Assembly: GCF_014199625.1 (NCBI RefSeq) | Contig: NZ_JACHNY010000003.1 | Location: 1-64,000, forward strand | Reading direction: 5' to 3' | From: Sphingomonas abaci | GTDB taxonomy: Bacteria; Pseudomonadota; Alphaproteobacteria; Sphingomonadales; Sphingomonadaceae | DNA length: 64,000 nucleotides | Shown: positions 54,638 through 62,780 of the stretch, one piece after another | Numbering within the stretch: the first letter of the stretch is position 1 | Layout: each line of letters opens with the position of its first letter | Position numbers and translations under genes: made by a program | Notes under the pieces: model-generated | What the model was told of the DNA's origin: nothing | What the model saw: only the letters and a program-made list of their open reading frames with translations | Databases searched by the model: none

Positions 54638-56770
54638 CTATTGGCAAAGCCCGGCCGGCGGTCCCTTGAGCACGTTCGGCCCGTTCAGCGTCGCGGTCGG
54701 CCCCGGCCGGCGCGGGTGGAGGGCGGCGGCGTAGAAGGGATCGGCCTCCGCCTGGTCCAGCGTGGTGAAGCGGAAGCCCATCGCGCGATATTGCGCCAGG
54801 ATCCGGGGCAGGAGCTGCGCATCGAACGCGCCGACATGCATCAGCAGCACATAGGGGATGTCGTGCCCGACCTGCGCCTGCGCCCGCGACCGGGCGGCGA
54901 GCGCGGCGGCGCGGGCGTCGGCCAGCATCCCCGTCTCCAGCCGTGCGATCGCGGCCCGGTCGCCCTTGGCGGCGCAGGCGGCATAGACGGGGTTCCAGGC
55001 GAAATCGTCGAAGCTCATCGTCACGCCGGCGATGCGATAGCCGTCCGCCGCCAGCCGCGCGCGGACCGCGTCGCGCGCCGCCGGGTCGCGCCCCTCCGCC
55101 AGGAAGGGATAGCGGAACCAGTGCCAGTCGCTCCGCCCGGCGGCGGCCGCCAGCGGCGCTTCGTTCGCCTTCACCGAGGCGAGAAAGGCGGGCGCCCCGA
55201 CCTGGTCCAGATTCTCGTGCGCGAAGCTGTGGTTGCCGAGCGGGAAGCCCGCCGCCCGCCACGCCCGGATCGCCGCCGCCGAGGTCGGATCGTCCAGCCC
55301 GAAGCCGGCATTGAGGAAGCCATGCGCCGGCGCGCCCGCGTCGCGCAGCGCCTTGGTGATGCGGCGGATCACGTCCAGCCGGGTCATGCCGGGCGGCAGG
55401 GGGCCATGCGCCGGGATATCGTCGAAGGTGATCGCGATCGTCGGGGCGGGGGCGGGGGCGGCTCGTGCGGGGGCGGGGGCGACCGGGACGGGAGCGACGG
55501 CCGCCGCGACCGCGACTGGCCGCCGACGCGCGGTGAACAGCGTCAGCGGCACGGCGTCGCCCATGGCCTTGTAGCCCGCCTCGGACGGGTGGAGATGGTC
55601 GCCGGAATCATAGGCAGGCAACAGCCGCTCGGGATGCGCGGGGTCGCGCAACAGCCGGTCGAAATCGACGACGGCATCGAACGTGCCGCTGGTGCGGATG
55701 AAGGCGTTGATCGCCTGCCGGTCCGCCTCCGTCGCCGCGCCGGGATGGTAATAGGTGTTGCCGCCAAACGGCGTGATCGTGCCGCCGATCAGCGTGATGC
55801 CATGCGCATGGGCGCGATCGGCGAGTTGGCGGTAGGCGGCGGTGATCCGCTGCACGATCGCGCGGTGCTGGTCCGGCGTGGCGGGGGCCTCGCGGGTCAG
55901 CACGCCCAGATCGTTGACTCCCTCCAGCAGGATCGCCCAGCGCACATCGGTGCGCGCGATCACGTCGCGGTCGAAGCGCGCCATCAGATTGGGGCCGTTG
56001 CCATCGAGCAGCACGCGCCCGCCGCCGATGCCGGCATTGACCAGCCCGATCCCCCGCGTCGGCGCATCGCCGCGCAGCCGTCCGGCGAGGATGTCGGTCC
56101 AGCGCGTGTTGCGGTTGCCGGTGACGCCGTATCCGTCGGTGATCGAATCGCCGATCGCGACCAGCGTTCCCTGCGTTGCCGCGTCCGCCACCTCGACATC
56201 GGCGATGCCGTACCAGCGGGTCATGGTCGTGGCGGCGGGCAGGTCGGGATCGGCGACGTGATTGCCGGCGAGGACGAAGTTCGCGCCGCGCGCGCCGGGG
56301 TGGCCGGTCTGCACGCTAGGCAGGTCGGGCCAGTAGAGGCTGATCGCCAGATCCGCACCCGGCCGCAGCGGCAGGGCGACGGGATCGGACCAGAGCTCCG
56401 CGCCCGGCGGGATCACCGCCTGCGCCTGGCCTGCGAAGCGCAAGGGCGTGGCCGCGCCGGTCTGCGCGGTGCCGGGGGCGAGTGCGGGGGCGACGCTCGC
56501 CGCACCGATCGTCAGCGGCGCGGTGCCGAAGACGTTGGAGAAGCGGATGCGCACCCGCTCGCCCCCCGCCGACAGCCGGACGATCTGGCGCAGCGTCACC
56601 GCCTTGCCCTGAGCGGTCGGCAGCGCATTGTCGCCATCGGCGACCAATTGCGCCGAGCCCCAGCTTCCGACCCAATGACCGGCGCGGTCGCGGTCGCGGT
56701 CGCGCGCGGGTGCGGCGGCGGTCAGCGCGGTGGCGGCGAGCAGGGCGGCGAGGGGAGTGATGGGTCGCAT
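54638..56770 (-). CDS. fused SGNH esterase and CE4 polysaccharide deacetylase, exported
   Basis: A 710-residue two-enzyme protein with a signal peptide (1-21). The N-terminal half (about 30-410) is an SGNH/GDSL esterase: GSWGSAQLV, IGDSITDGYGV with the nucleophile Ser, NAGIGGGRVLLDGNG, LLEGVNDLGV and SGDHLHPSEAGY with Asp-x-x-His. An Ala/Pro-rich linker (about 425-450) leads to a NodB-type CE4 domain: IAITFDDIPAHG (catalytic and metal Asp pair), NHSFAHENLD (metal His pair) and a late LLMHVGAFDAQLLP. Both halves can remove acetyl groups, here presumably from xylan. It follows the GH10 gene by five bases in the GH67-GH10-deacetylase operon. Confidence 0.88.
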   Translation of the reverse strand: MRPITPLAALLAATALTAAAPARDRDRDRAGHWVGSWGSAQLVADGDNALPTAQGKAVTLRQIVRLSAGGERVRIRFSNVFGTAPLTIGAASVAPALAPGTAQTGAATPLRFAGQAQAVIPPGAELWSDPVALPLRPGADLAISLYWPDLPSVQTGHPGARGANFVLAGNHVADPDLPAATTMTRWYGIADVEVADAATQGTLVAIGDSITDGYGVTGNRNTRWTDILAGRLRGDAPTRGIGLVNAGIGGGRVLLDGNGPNLMARFDRDVIARTDVRWAILLEGVNDLGVLTREAPATPDQHRAIVQRITAAYRQLADRAHAHGITLIGGTITPFGGNTYYHPGAATEADRQAINAFIRTSGTFDAVVDFDRLLRDPAHPERLLPAYDSGDHLHPSEAGYKAMGDAVPLTLFTARRRPVAVAAAVAPVPVAPAPARAAPAPAPTIAITFDDIPAHGPLPPGMTRLDVIRRITKALRDAGAPAHGFLNAGFGLDDPTSAAAIRAWRAAGFPLGNHSFAHENLDQVGAPAFLASVKANEAPLAAAAGRSDWHWFRYPFLAEGRDPAARDAVRARLAADGYRIAGVTMSFDDFAWNPVYAACAAKGDRAAIARLETGMLADARAAALAARSRAQAQVGHDIPYVLLMHVGAFDAQLLPRILAQYRAMGFRFTTLDQAEADPFYAAALHPRRPGPTATLNGPNVLKGPPAGLCQ

Positions 56771-56775
56771 GGTCG

Positions 56776-57927
56776 TCAGGTCCGATCGGCGGCGGCGGCG
56801 AAGGCGGCGGCGAGGCTGTCGCGCATCGGTTTGGGGTTGAAGCGATCGTCATAGGGACAGGGGCGACGACGCGCGCCGTCCTTGCGCGGCTCGAACCCCT
56901 CGATCCAGCTGTAACGATCGCTCATCCCCCAGACGAGCACGTCGCGAAGCTGAGGATAGCTGAACATCAGGTCGCAATAGGCGCGGGTATAATCCGCCAC
57001 CGCCCTGTCGCGGACGTTCGGGTCGGCGGGCAGATTGTTGTCGCGTACGTCCAGCTCGGTGATGACCAGGCCATAGCCCATCCCCGTCACCGCATCCAGG
57101 AAGCGCCGCCACTCCGCCTCGCGCGCGGTGGCGTCGCTGCCCGCCGGCTGGGTCATGATGTGCGACTGCACGCCCAGCGCATCGACGGGGACGCCGCGTG
57201 CCTTGAACCCCTCCAGCAGCGTGAGCACCCCCGCCCGGTGGCGGTCGTTGCCCGGCTCCCAGCTCATATAGTCGTTGTAGACGAGCTGCGCGTGCGGCGC
57301 GGCGGCGCGCGCGGTGCGGAAGGCGAGGTCGAGCGTCGGCTCCGCCCCGCCGATCGCCCTCGACAAGGCGGTGTCGTAGAGCGCGCCGGTGGCGGGCGTC
57401 ACCGCCTCGTTGACGACGTCATAGCTGCGGATGCGCCGGCCGTAGCGGCGGCAGACCGTCTCGATATGCTGGACCAGCATCCGCTCGCCGGCCCGACGGC
57501 GATCGCGGCCGAAATCATGCGTCGCCATCCAGCGCGGCAGCCATTTGTCCTGGTGCCACAGCAGGTTGTGTCCGCGCATTGCGAGATGCTGGCGATCTGC
57601 CCAGTCGATCATCGCGTCGAACCGGGCGAAGTCGAACCGGTCGGGCGCGGGGCGCAGCGCCTGCCACTTCATCTCGTTCTCGGCGACCACCAGCCCGCAC
57701 TCGCCGGTCACGAGCGCGGCATAGGCGGGATTGGCCCGGGAGCCGCTGTCGGTGCCCGCCGGCCGGCCATTGACCGCCGTGCCGAAGCGCATCCCGCGGG
57801 CCTTGGCCAGCGTGTCGAGCGACGGCCCCGCCGCCACCGCGGCCACCGCGCCGCGGCCGACAAGGCCGGTGCCGGCCAGTGCGGCCATGCCGGCCAGCAT
57901 CGTTCTACGCGTCGGATGTTCGGTCAT
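56776..57927 (-). CDS. GH10 endo-1,4-beta-xylanase, exported
   Basis: A 383-residue retaining xylanase that cuts the xylan backbone. The barrel has the subsite motif RGHNLLWHQDKWLP (118-131), acid/base Glu174 in DVVNEAV and nucleophile Glu291 in VITELDVRDNN; VWGMSDRYSW near the end is also typical. The leader PTRRTMLAGMAALAGTG looks like a Tat signal. The start overlaps the stop of the GH67 gene (ATGA) and its stop is five bases from the deacetylase start, so all three are co-translated. Confidence 0.95.
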   Translation of the reverse strand: MTEHPTRRTMLAGMAALAGTGLVGRGAVAAVAAGPSLDTLAKARGMRFGTAVNGRPAGTDSGSRANPAYAALVTGECGLVVAENEMKWQALRPAPDRFDFARFDAMIDWADRQHLAMRGHNLLWHQDKWLPRWMATHDFGRDRRRAGERMLVQHIETVCRRYGRRIRSYDVVNEAVTPATGALYDTALSRAIGGAEPTLDLAFRTARAAAPHAQLVYNDYMSWEPGNDRHRAGVLTLLEGFKARGVPVDALGVQSHIMTQPAGSDATAREAEWRRFLDAVTGMGYGLVITELDVRDNNLPADPNVRDRAVADYTRAYCDLMFSYPQLRDVLVWGMSDRYSWIEGFEPRKDGARRRPCPYDDRFNPKPMRDSLAAAFAAAADRT

Positions 57928-60059
57928 TGCGGGTTCCCCGGTGCGAACGGAAAGCGTTGCTGCTTGTACCAGTCGAGATCATGCGCGGGCGGCGCCATGC
58001 CGGCGGGCAGCGGCCGGCGGTTGACCGACATCCAATAGGCCAGGCTGGCGTCGCGCCACCAGCGCGCCTCGCGCTCCTGGACGGCGAGGAAGGTGGCGGT
58101 CTTCGCCCAGCGCTGCGGGTCGACCTGCCCGCGCAGGCCCTCCCATTCGCGCCGCATCGCCGCCACGGTGGCGACGCCCCGGTCGTACCGGCGCGCCAGC
58201 GTCTCCCACAGCGTCTGGCCGGAGGCCAGGCGATAGTCCCAGGACAGATGATGGAACCACAGCAACTCGCCCTCCGGCGTGGTGCGCGGATCGGCCAGCT
58301 TCGCGGCGAGGGCGGGGGCATATTGCGCGACGGCGTTGCTGCCCGTGCGGGTGCGGTCGAAGCCGATGCCGTTCCGGTCGGCGCGGTGATAATAGACCGG
58401 GTTCCATTCCGGCCGCTTCAGCTCGGATACCCAGGGGCCGGGGCCGTAATGATGGCCGGTCGCCATCAGATGGGCGAGGCCGAGCGCGCCGGTATAGTCG
58501 ACCACCGCCTCGCGCGAGCGCATCAGCATGGCGGTGACGGTCCGCATCACCTCGGGATCCCGGCCGAAGGTCTGCGCGGTCCATTCGCGCGCGATCGCCT
58601 CCGGCGTCAGGCCGGGGTCCCAGGCCAGCCGACCGAAGGCGTACCAATTGGCCTGGTTGAACGGCGATCCCGTCCAGTCGCGACTGTCGCCGATATTGGC
58701 GACCCCCGCCATGCCGGTCAGCGTATGCCCCTCCAGCGACCCGTCGACGACCCGCGCCACGGTCGCGCCCGGCGCGGTGCCGGTTTCGGCATCCAGCGTC
58801 TCGGCGAACAGCGGTGCGAGATAGGCCAGGTGGGTGGCGAAGCCCAGATACTCCTTGGTGATCTGGAACTCGATCATCAGCGGCGTCTTCGGCATCGCGC
58901 CGAACAGGGGGTGGAAGGGCTCGCGCGGCTGGAAGTCGATCGCGCCGTTCTTCACCTGCACCACGACATTGTCGGCGAAGCGCCCGTCGAGCGGCTTGAA
59001 CTCGTCATAGGCCTGTTTCGCGCGGTCGTCCGGATCGGTGTCGGCATAGACGAAGGCGCGCCACATCACGATCCCGCCATGCGGTTTCACCGCCGCCGCC
59101 AGCATGTTGGCGCCGTCCGCATGGGTCGCGCCGTAATCGCGCGGACCCGGCTGGCCCTCGCTGTTCGCCTTGACCAGGAAGCCGCCGAAATCGGGGATGG
59201 CGCGGTAAATCTCGTCCGCCTTGGCGCGCCACCAGCGCGCCACCGCCGGGTCGCGCGGGTCGGCGGTCTTCAGCCCGCCCAGTTCGATCGGCGCGGAGAA
59301 GCGCGCCGACAGATAGACCTTGATGCCATAGGGGCGGAAGATGTCCGCCAGCGCCGCCGCCTTGGCGATATAGGGCGCGGTCAGGCTCTCCGCCTTGGCG
59401 TTGACGTTGTTGAGGACGGCGCCGTTGATCCCGATCGCGGCATTGGCGCGCGCATAGTCGGTGTAGCGCGGGTCCTTGTAATCGGGCAGCGTCCACCAGT
59501 CCCAGAGCGACTTGCCGGCATAGCCCCGCTCGACCACGCCATCCAGATTGTCCCAATGATCGAGGACGCGCAAGGCGATGCGCGGGCGCGAGCGCAGGTT
59601 GATCGGCGCGGCCGCGCCGTTCACCGCCACCTGCCGCAGCAGCGCGAACGCGCCGTAGAGGACGCCGCGCTCGCTGTCGCCGGTGACGACCAACGTGGGG
59701 CGGCCATCGACGGTCGCGCGGCGGACGACATAGCCCTCCGGCCCCTCGGACGGCAGGCGCAGCGCCTGGACCGCCGGGTCGGTGGCGGTCGCCAGCAGCA
59801 CCGGTCCGAAGCCGGCGGGCAGGCCGCGCCGCAATTCGGCGGCGGCGGCGTCGAGCATCGCGGAACGACCGCGCACCGTCACGGCGTCGGGGGCGATGGT
59901 CCGGTCGGGATAGCGCATCCACAGGCGGTAACCGTCATCGGGCGCAAGGGCGTCGGAGTCGGCGGCGGCGGCGGCGGGCGCGGCCGCGTGCGCGAACAGC
60001 GGAGTCGATGCCCCGCCCAACAGCAGAAACAGTCCCAGCCTCAACGCCTTGGCGCGCAT
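57924..60059 (-). CDS. GH67 alpha-glucuronidase, exported
   Basis: A 711-residue inverting enzyme that removes 4-O-methyl-glucuronate from the non-reducing end of xylo-oligosaccharides. Active-site blocks are KANSEGQPGPRDYGATHADG (acid Glu), FKPLDGRFADNVVVQ (Asp) and VKNGAIDFQPREPFHPLFG (Glu), in the family order, and the fold is complete. A signal peptide (1-26) indicates a periplasmic location. GGGAGAGAAGG directly precedes the ATG. First gene of the operon with GH10 and the deacetylase; divergent from GH3 with a regulator dyad between them. Confidence 0.94.
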   Translation of the reverse strand: MRAKALRLGLFLLLGGASTPLFAHAAAPAAAAADSDALAPDDGYRLWMRYPDRTIAPDAVTVRGRSAMLDAAAAELRRGLPAGFGPVLLATATDPAVQALRLPSEGPEGYVVRRATVDGRPTLVVTGDSERGVLYGAFALLRQVAVNGAAAPINLRSRPRIALRVLDHWDNLDGVVERGYAGKSLWDWWTLPDYKDPRYTDYARANAAIGINGAVLNNVNAKAESLTAPYIAKAAALADIFRPYGIKVYLSARFSAPIELGGLKTADPRDPAVARWWRAKADEIYRAIPDFGGFLVKANSEGQPGPRDYGATHADGANMLAAAVKPHGGIVMWRAFVYADTDPDDRAKQAYDEFKPLDGRFADNVVVQVKNGAIDFQPREPFHPLFGAMPKTPLMIEFQITKEYLGFATHLAYLAPLFAETLDAETGTAPGATVARVVDGSLEGHTLTGMAGVANIGDSRDWTGSPFNQANWYAFGRLAWDPGLTPEAIAREWTAQTFGRDPEVMRTVTAMLMRSREAVVDYTGALGLAHLMATGHHYGPGPWVSELKRPEWNPVYYHRADRNGIGFDRTRTGSNAVAQYAPALAAKLADPRTTPEGELLWFHHLSWDYRLASGQTLWETLARRYDRGVATVAAMRREWEGLRGQVDPQRWAKTATFLAVQEREARWWRDASLAYWMSVNRRPLPAGMAPPAHDLDWYKQQRFPFAPGNPQ

Positions 60060-60117
60060 CCTTCTCTCCCGGTCGGGGCGGCGGCTGCGAGTTGACAGTC
60101 CGGCTCCGCCCTCTTCA

Positions 60118-60131
60118 TGATACCGCTATCA
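60118..60131. promoter_or_regulatory. LacI/XylR-type operator between GH67 and GH3
   Basis: TGATACCGCTATCA (reverse complement TGATAGCGGTATCA) lies 58 bases from the GH67 start and 52 bases from the GH3 start, in the shared 124-base promoter. It matches the sites at 49854 and 53056 in 11 or more of 14 positions on the appropriate strand. Confidence 0.65.
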
Positions 60132-60183
60132 CCTGAACGGCGTCGGTAGCAACGCCGCACCAGGGATATGGGAGAGATTTGAT

Positions 60184-62586
60184 ATGACACGCCGATCCGC
60201 CGCCCCAGCCGGGGCGACCCGCCGCGATTGCCTGCGCTGGACGGGCGTCTCGTTGCTGGCGCTGATGCCGGCGTCGTTGCGCGCCGCGGCCCGGCAAGTC
60301 GCTCCCCTCTACAAGGATGCGCGCGCGCCGGTCGACCTGCGCGTCCGCGACCTGATGGCGCGGATGACGCTGGACGAGAAGGTCGCGCAGATGATCGCGC
60401 TCTGGGCGACCAAGGCGCAGGTGATGGCGGAGGGCGGGCTCGACTTCGATCCCGCCAGGGCCAGCCAGGCCTATCCCAACGGCTTCGGCCAGATCACCCG
60501 GCCGTCCGACAAGCGCGGCGGCCCGCGCGTGGCGGAGGTGGCAGGCGGCACCGGTGCGCAATATCGCGACTCGGCTTCGACCATCCGCTTCGTCAACAGC
60601 ATCCAGCGTTGGGCGCGCGAGGAGACGCGACTGGGCATTCCGGTGCTGTTCCACGAGGAGTCGCTCCATGGTTACATGGCGCCGGGCGCGACCATGTTCC
60701 CCCAGGCGATCGGCATGGCGGGCAGCTTCGACCGCGACCTGGTCGAGCGGTGCCAGGCGGTGATCGGGCGCGAGGTGCGCGCGCATGGCAGCCAGCTCGC
60801 CCTGTCGCCGGTGGTCGACATCGCCCGCGATCCGCGCTGGGGCCGGATCGAGGAGACGTTCGGCGAGGACCCCTATCTCTGTGGCGAGATGGGCGTCGCG
60901 GCGGTGCGCGGGCTACAGGGCGACAGCGCGACGCTGCAACCCGGCAAGGTGTTCGCGACGCTGAAGCACATGACCGGCCATGGCCAGCCCCAGGCCGGCA
61001 ACAATATCGCCCCCGCGCCGATCGCGATCCGCGAACTGCGCGAGTCCTTCTTCCCGCCGTTCCGCGCGGTGGTGGAGCGGACGAAGATCGCCGCGGTCAT
61101 GCCTTCGTACAATGAGATCGACGGCGTGCCGAGCCATGCCAATCGCTGGCTGCTGGGCCAGGTGCTGCGCGGCGAATGGGGCTTCGACGGCGCGGTCGTC
61201 AGCGACTATGGCGCGGTGGAGGAGCTGGCGTCGATCCATCATGTCGCCGCCGACCGGCCGGCGGCGGCCCGCGCCGCGCTGGCGGCGGGGGTGGATAGCG
61301 AGCTGCCCGACGGCACCGCCTATCGCACGCTCGCCGACCAGGTGCGCGCCGGCACCGTGTCGCAGGCGGCGGTGGACCGGGCCTGCGCGCGGATTCTCTC
61401 GCTCAAGTTCCGCGCCGGGATGTTCGAGGCCGGACCGACCGATCCGGCCGCCGCCCAGCGGCTGACCGGCAACGCCGAGGCGCGCGCACTGGCGCTGGAG
61501 GCGGCGCGCAAGTCGCTGTGCCTGCTGTCCAATGACGGCACGCTGCCGCTGAAACCGGCGGGTCGCATCGCGGTGATCGGCCCCAATGCGGCGATCGCGC
61601 GGCTTGGGGGGTATTCCGCGCCGCCGCGCCAGAGCGTCAGCCTGCTCGACGGCATCCGCGCGCTCGCCGGGGACTCGGCGCAGATCGTCCATGCCCAGGG
61701 CGTGCGGATCACGCAGAGCGAGGATCGCTCCGCCGACGAGGTCAAGCTGGGCGATCCGGCGGAAAATCGCCGCCTGATCGCCGAGGCGGTGGAGGCGGCG
61801 CGCGGCGCGGACGTGATCGTGCTGGCGATCGGCGATACCGAACAGACCAGCCGCGAGGGCTTCGCGCGCAACCACCTGGGCGATCGCACCACGCTCGACC
61901 TGGTCGGCGACCAGAATGCGCTGTTCGATGCGCTCCATGCGCTGGGCAAGCCGGTGGTGGTCGCCGCTATCGCCGGCCGGCCCCCGAGCTGGCCGAACGT
62001 GATCGCGCGGGCGCATGCGGTGCTGCTCTGCTGGTATCCGGGGCAGGAGGGCGGCACCGCCATGGCGGAGGCGCTGTTCGGCCGGATCAATCCGGGCGCG
62101 AAGCTGCCGGTGACGGTGGCGCGCGAGGTCGGGCAGGTGCCGATCTATTACAATGCCAAGCCGTCGACCGGGCGCGGCTATCTGTTCGCGGACGGCGCGC
62201 CCCTGTTCCCGTTCGGCCATGGCCTCAGCTACACCCGCTTCGCCATCGGCGCGCCGCGCCTGTCCGCCCCGACGATCGGTCGGGCCGGCCGCGTGACCGT
62301 CGAGGTCGACGTCGCCAATATCGGCGACCGGGCGGGCGACGAGGTGGTGCAGCTCTACGTCCACGATCAGGTCGCCTCGGTCGCGCGGCCGGTCAAGGAG
62401 CTGAAGGGATTCGAGCGGGTGACGCTGGCGCCCGGCGAACGGCGGACGCTGCGCTTCGTGCTGGGGCCGGAGGCGTTCCGGATGATCGACGCCGACCTGC
62501 GCGAGACGGTGGAGCCGGGCCGGTTCACGATCATGGCGGGCGGCAATTCGGTCGAGCTGAAATCGGCGGAGCTGGAGATCGCCTAG
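60184..62586 (+). CDS. GH3 beta-xylosidase/beta-glucosidase, exported
   Basis: An 800-residue family 3 glycosidase that trims non-reducing-end sugars from oligosaccharides. Domains: TIM barrel with nucleophile Asp341 in AVVSDYGAVEEL and the substrate motif KHMTGHGQPQAG; alpha/beta sandwich (RIAVIGPNAAIARLGGYS, GDTEQTSREG containing the acid/base Glu region); and a C-terminal fibronectin-III-like domain (about 700-795). The leader TRRDCLRWTGVSLLALMPAS suggests Tat export. In this xylan locus a beta-xylosidase role is most likely, but family members range widely. Confidence 0.93.
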   Translation: MTRRSAAPAGATRRDCLRWTGVSLLALMPASLRAAARQVAPLYKDARAPVDLRVRDLMARMTLDEKVAQMIALWATKAQVMAEGGLDFDPARASQAYPNGFGQITRPSDKRGGPRVAEVAGGTGAQYRDSASTIRFVNSIQRWAREETRLGIPVLFHEESLHGYMAPGATMFPQAIGMAGSFDRDLVERCQAVIGREVRAHGSQLALSPVVDIARDPRWGRIEETFGEDPYLCGEMGVAAVRGLQGDSATLQPGKVFATLKHMTGHGQPQAGNNIAPAPIAIRELRESFFPPFRAVVERTKIAAVMPSYNEIDGVPSHANRWLLGQVLRGEWGFDGAVVSDYGAVEELASIHHVAADRPAAARAALAAGVDSELPDGTAYRTLADQVRAGTVSQAAVDRACARILSLKFRAGMFEAGPTDPAAAQRLTGNAEARALALEAARKSLCLLSNDGTLPLKPAGRIAVIGPNAAIARLGGYSAPPRQSVSLLDGIRALAGDSAQIVHAQGVRITQSEDRSADEVKLGDPAENRRLIAEAVEAARGADVIVLAIGDTEQTSREGFARNHLGDRTTLDLVGDQNALFDALHALGKPVVVAAIAGRPPSWPNVIARAHAVLLCWYPGQEGGTAMAEALFGRINPGAKLPVTVAREVGQVPIYYNAKPSTGRGYLFADGAPLFPFGHGLSYTRFAIGAPRLSAPTIGRAGRVTVEVDVANIGDRAGDEVVQLYVHDQVASVARPVKELKGFERVTLAPGERRTLRFVLGPEAFRMIDADLRETVEPGRFTIMAGGNSVELKSAELEIA

Positions 62587-62622
62587 CGGCGGATCGGGAT
62601 GCGGGGAGGGATGAATGGCTGC

Positions 62623-62733
62623 CTTGGCAGGAGCATGGCGGGTCGACGCGCAAGCCCGGCGAAACCGGAAGGCACCCCGCGCCGGCGCCTTGCCGGGATA
62701 GCTTCACCCGCCATTCACCCGCGTCCTGCCAAG
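62623..62733. repeat. 111-base nested inverted repeat
   Basis: Arms pair in order: CTTGGCAGGA (62623-62632) with TCCTGCCAAG (62724-62733); ATGGCGGGT (62635-62643) with ACCCGCCAT (62706-62714); CCCGGC (62655-62660) with GCCGGG (62692-62697). The result is a long interrupted hairpin in the 194-base gap between GH3 and the protease gene. It could be a terminator-like structure, a REP-type element or a small mobile-element remnant. Confidence 0.55.
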
Positions 62734-62780
62734 CGCCGGCCCCGTTGATCCCCTCCGGTTTTTCGCGGATAGCTGCACCC

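Noticed and set aside
54614..56854. 746-codon plus-strand frame opposite the fused deacetylase
   Set aside because: Composition typical of an antisense shadow; the minus strand carries complete SGNH and CE4 motifs.
57879..60095. 738-codon plus-strand frame opposite GH67
   Set aside because: Shadow of the GH67 gene, with no domain and low-complexity Arg/Gly content.
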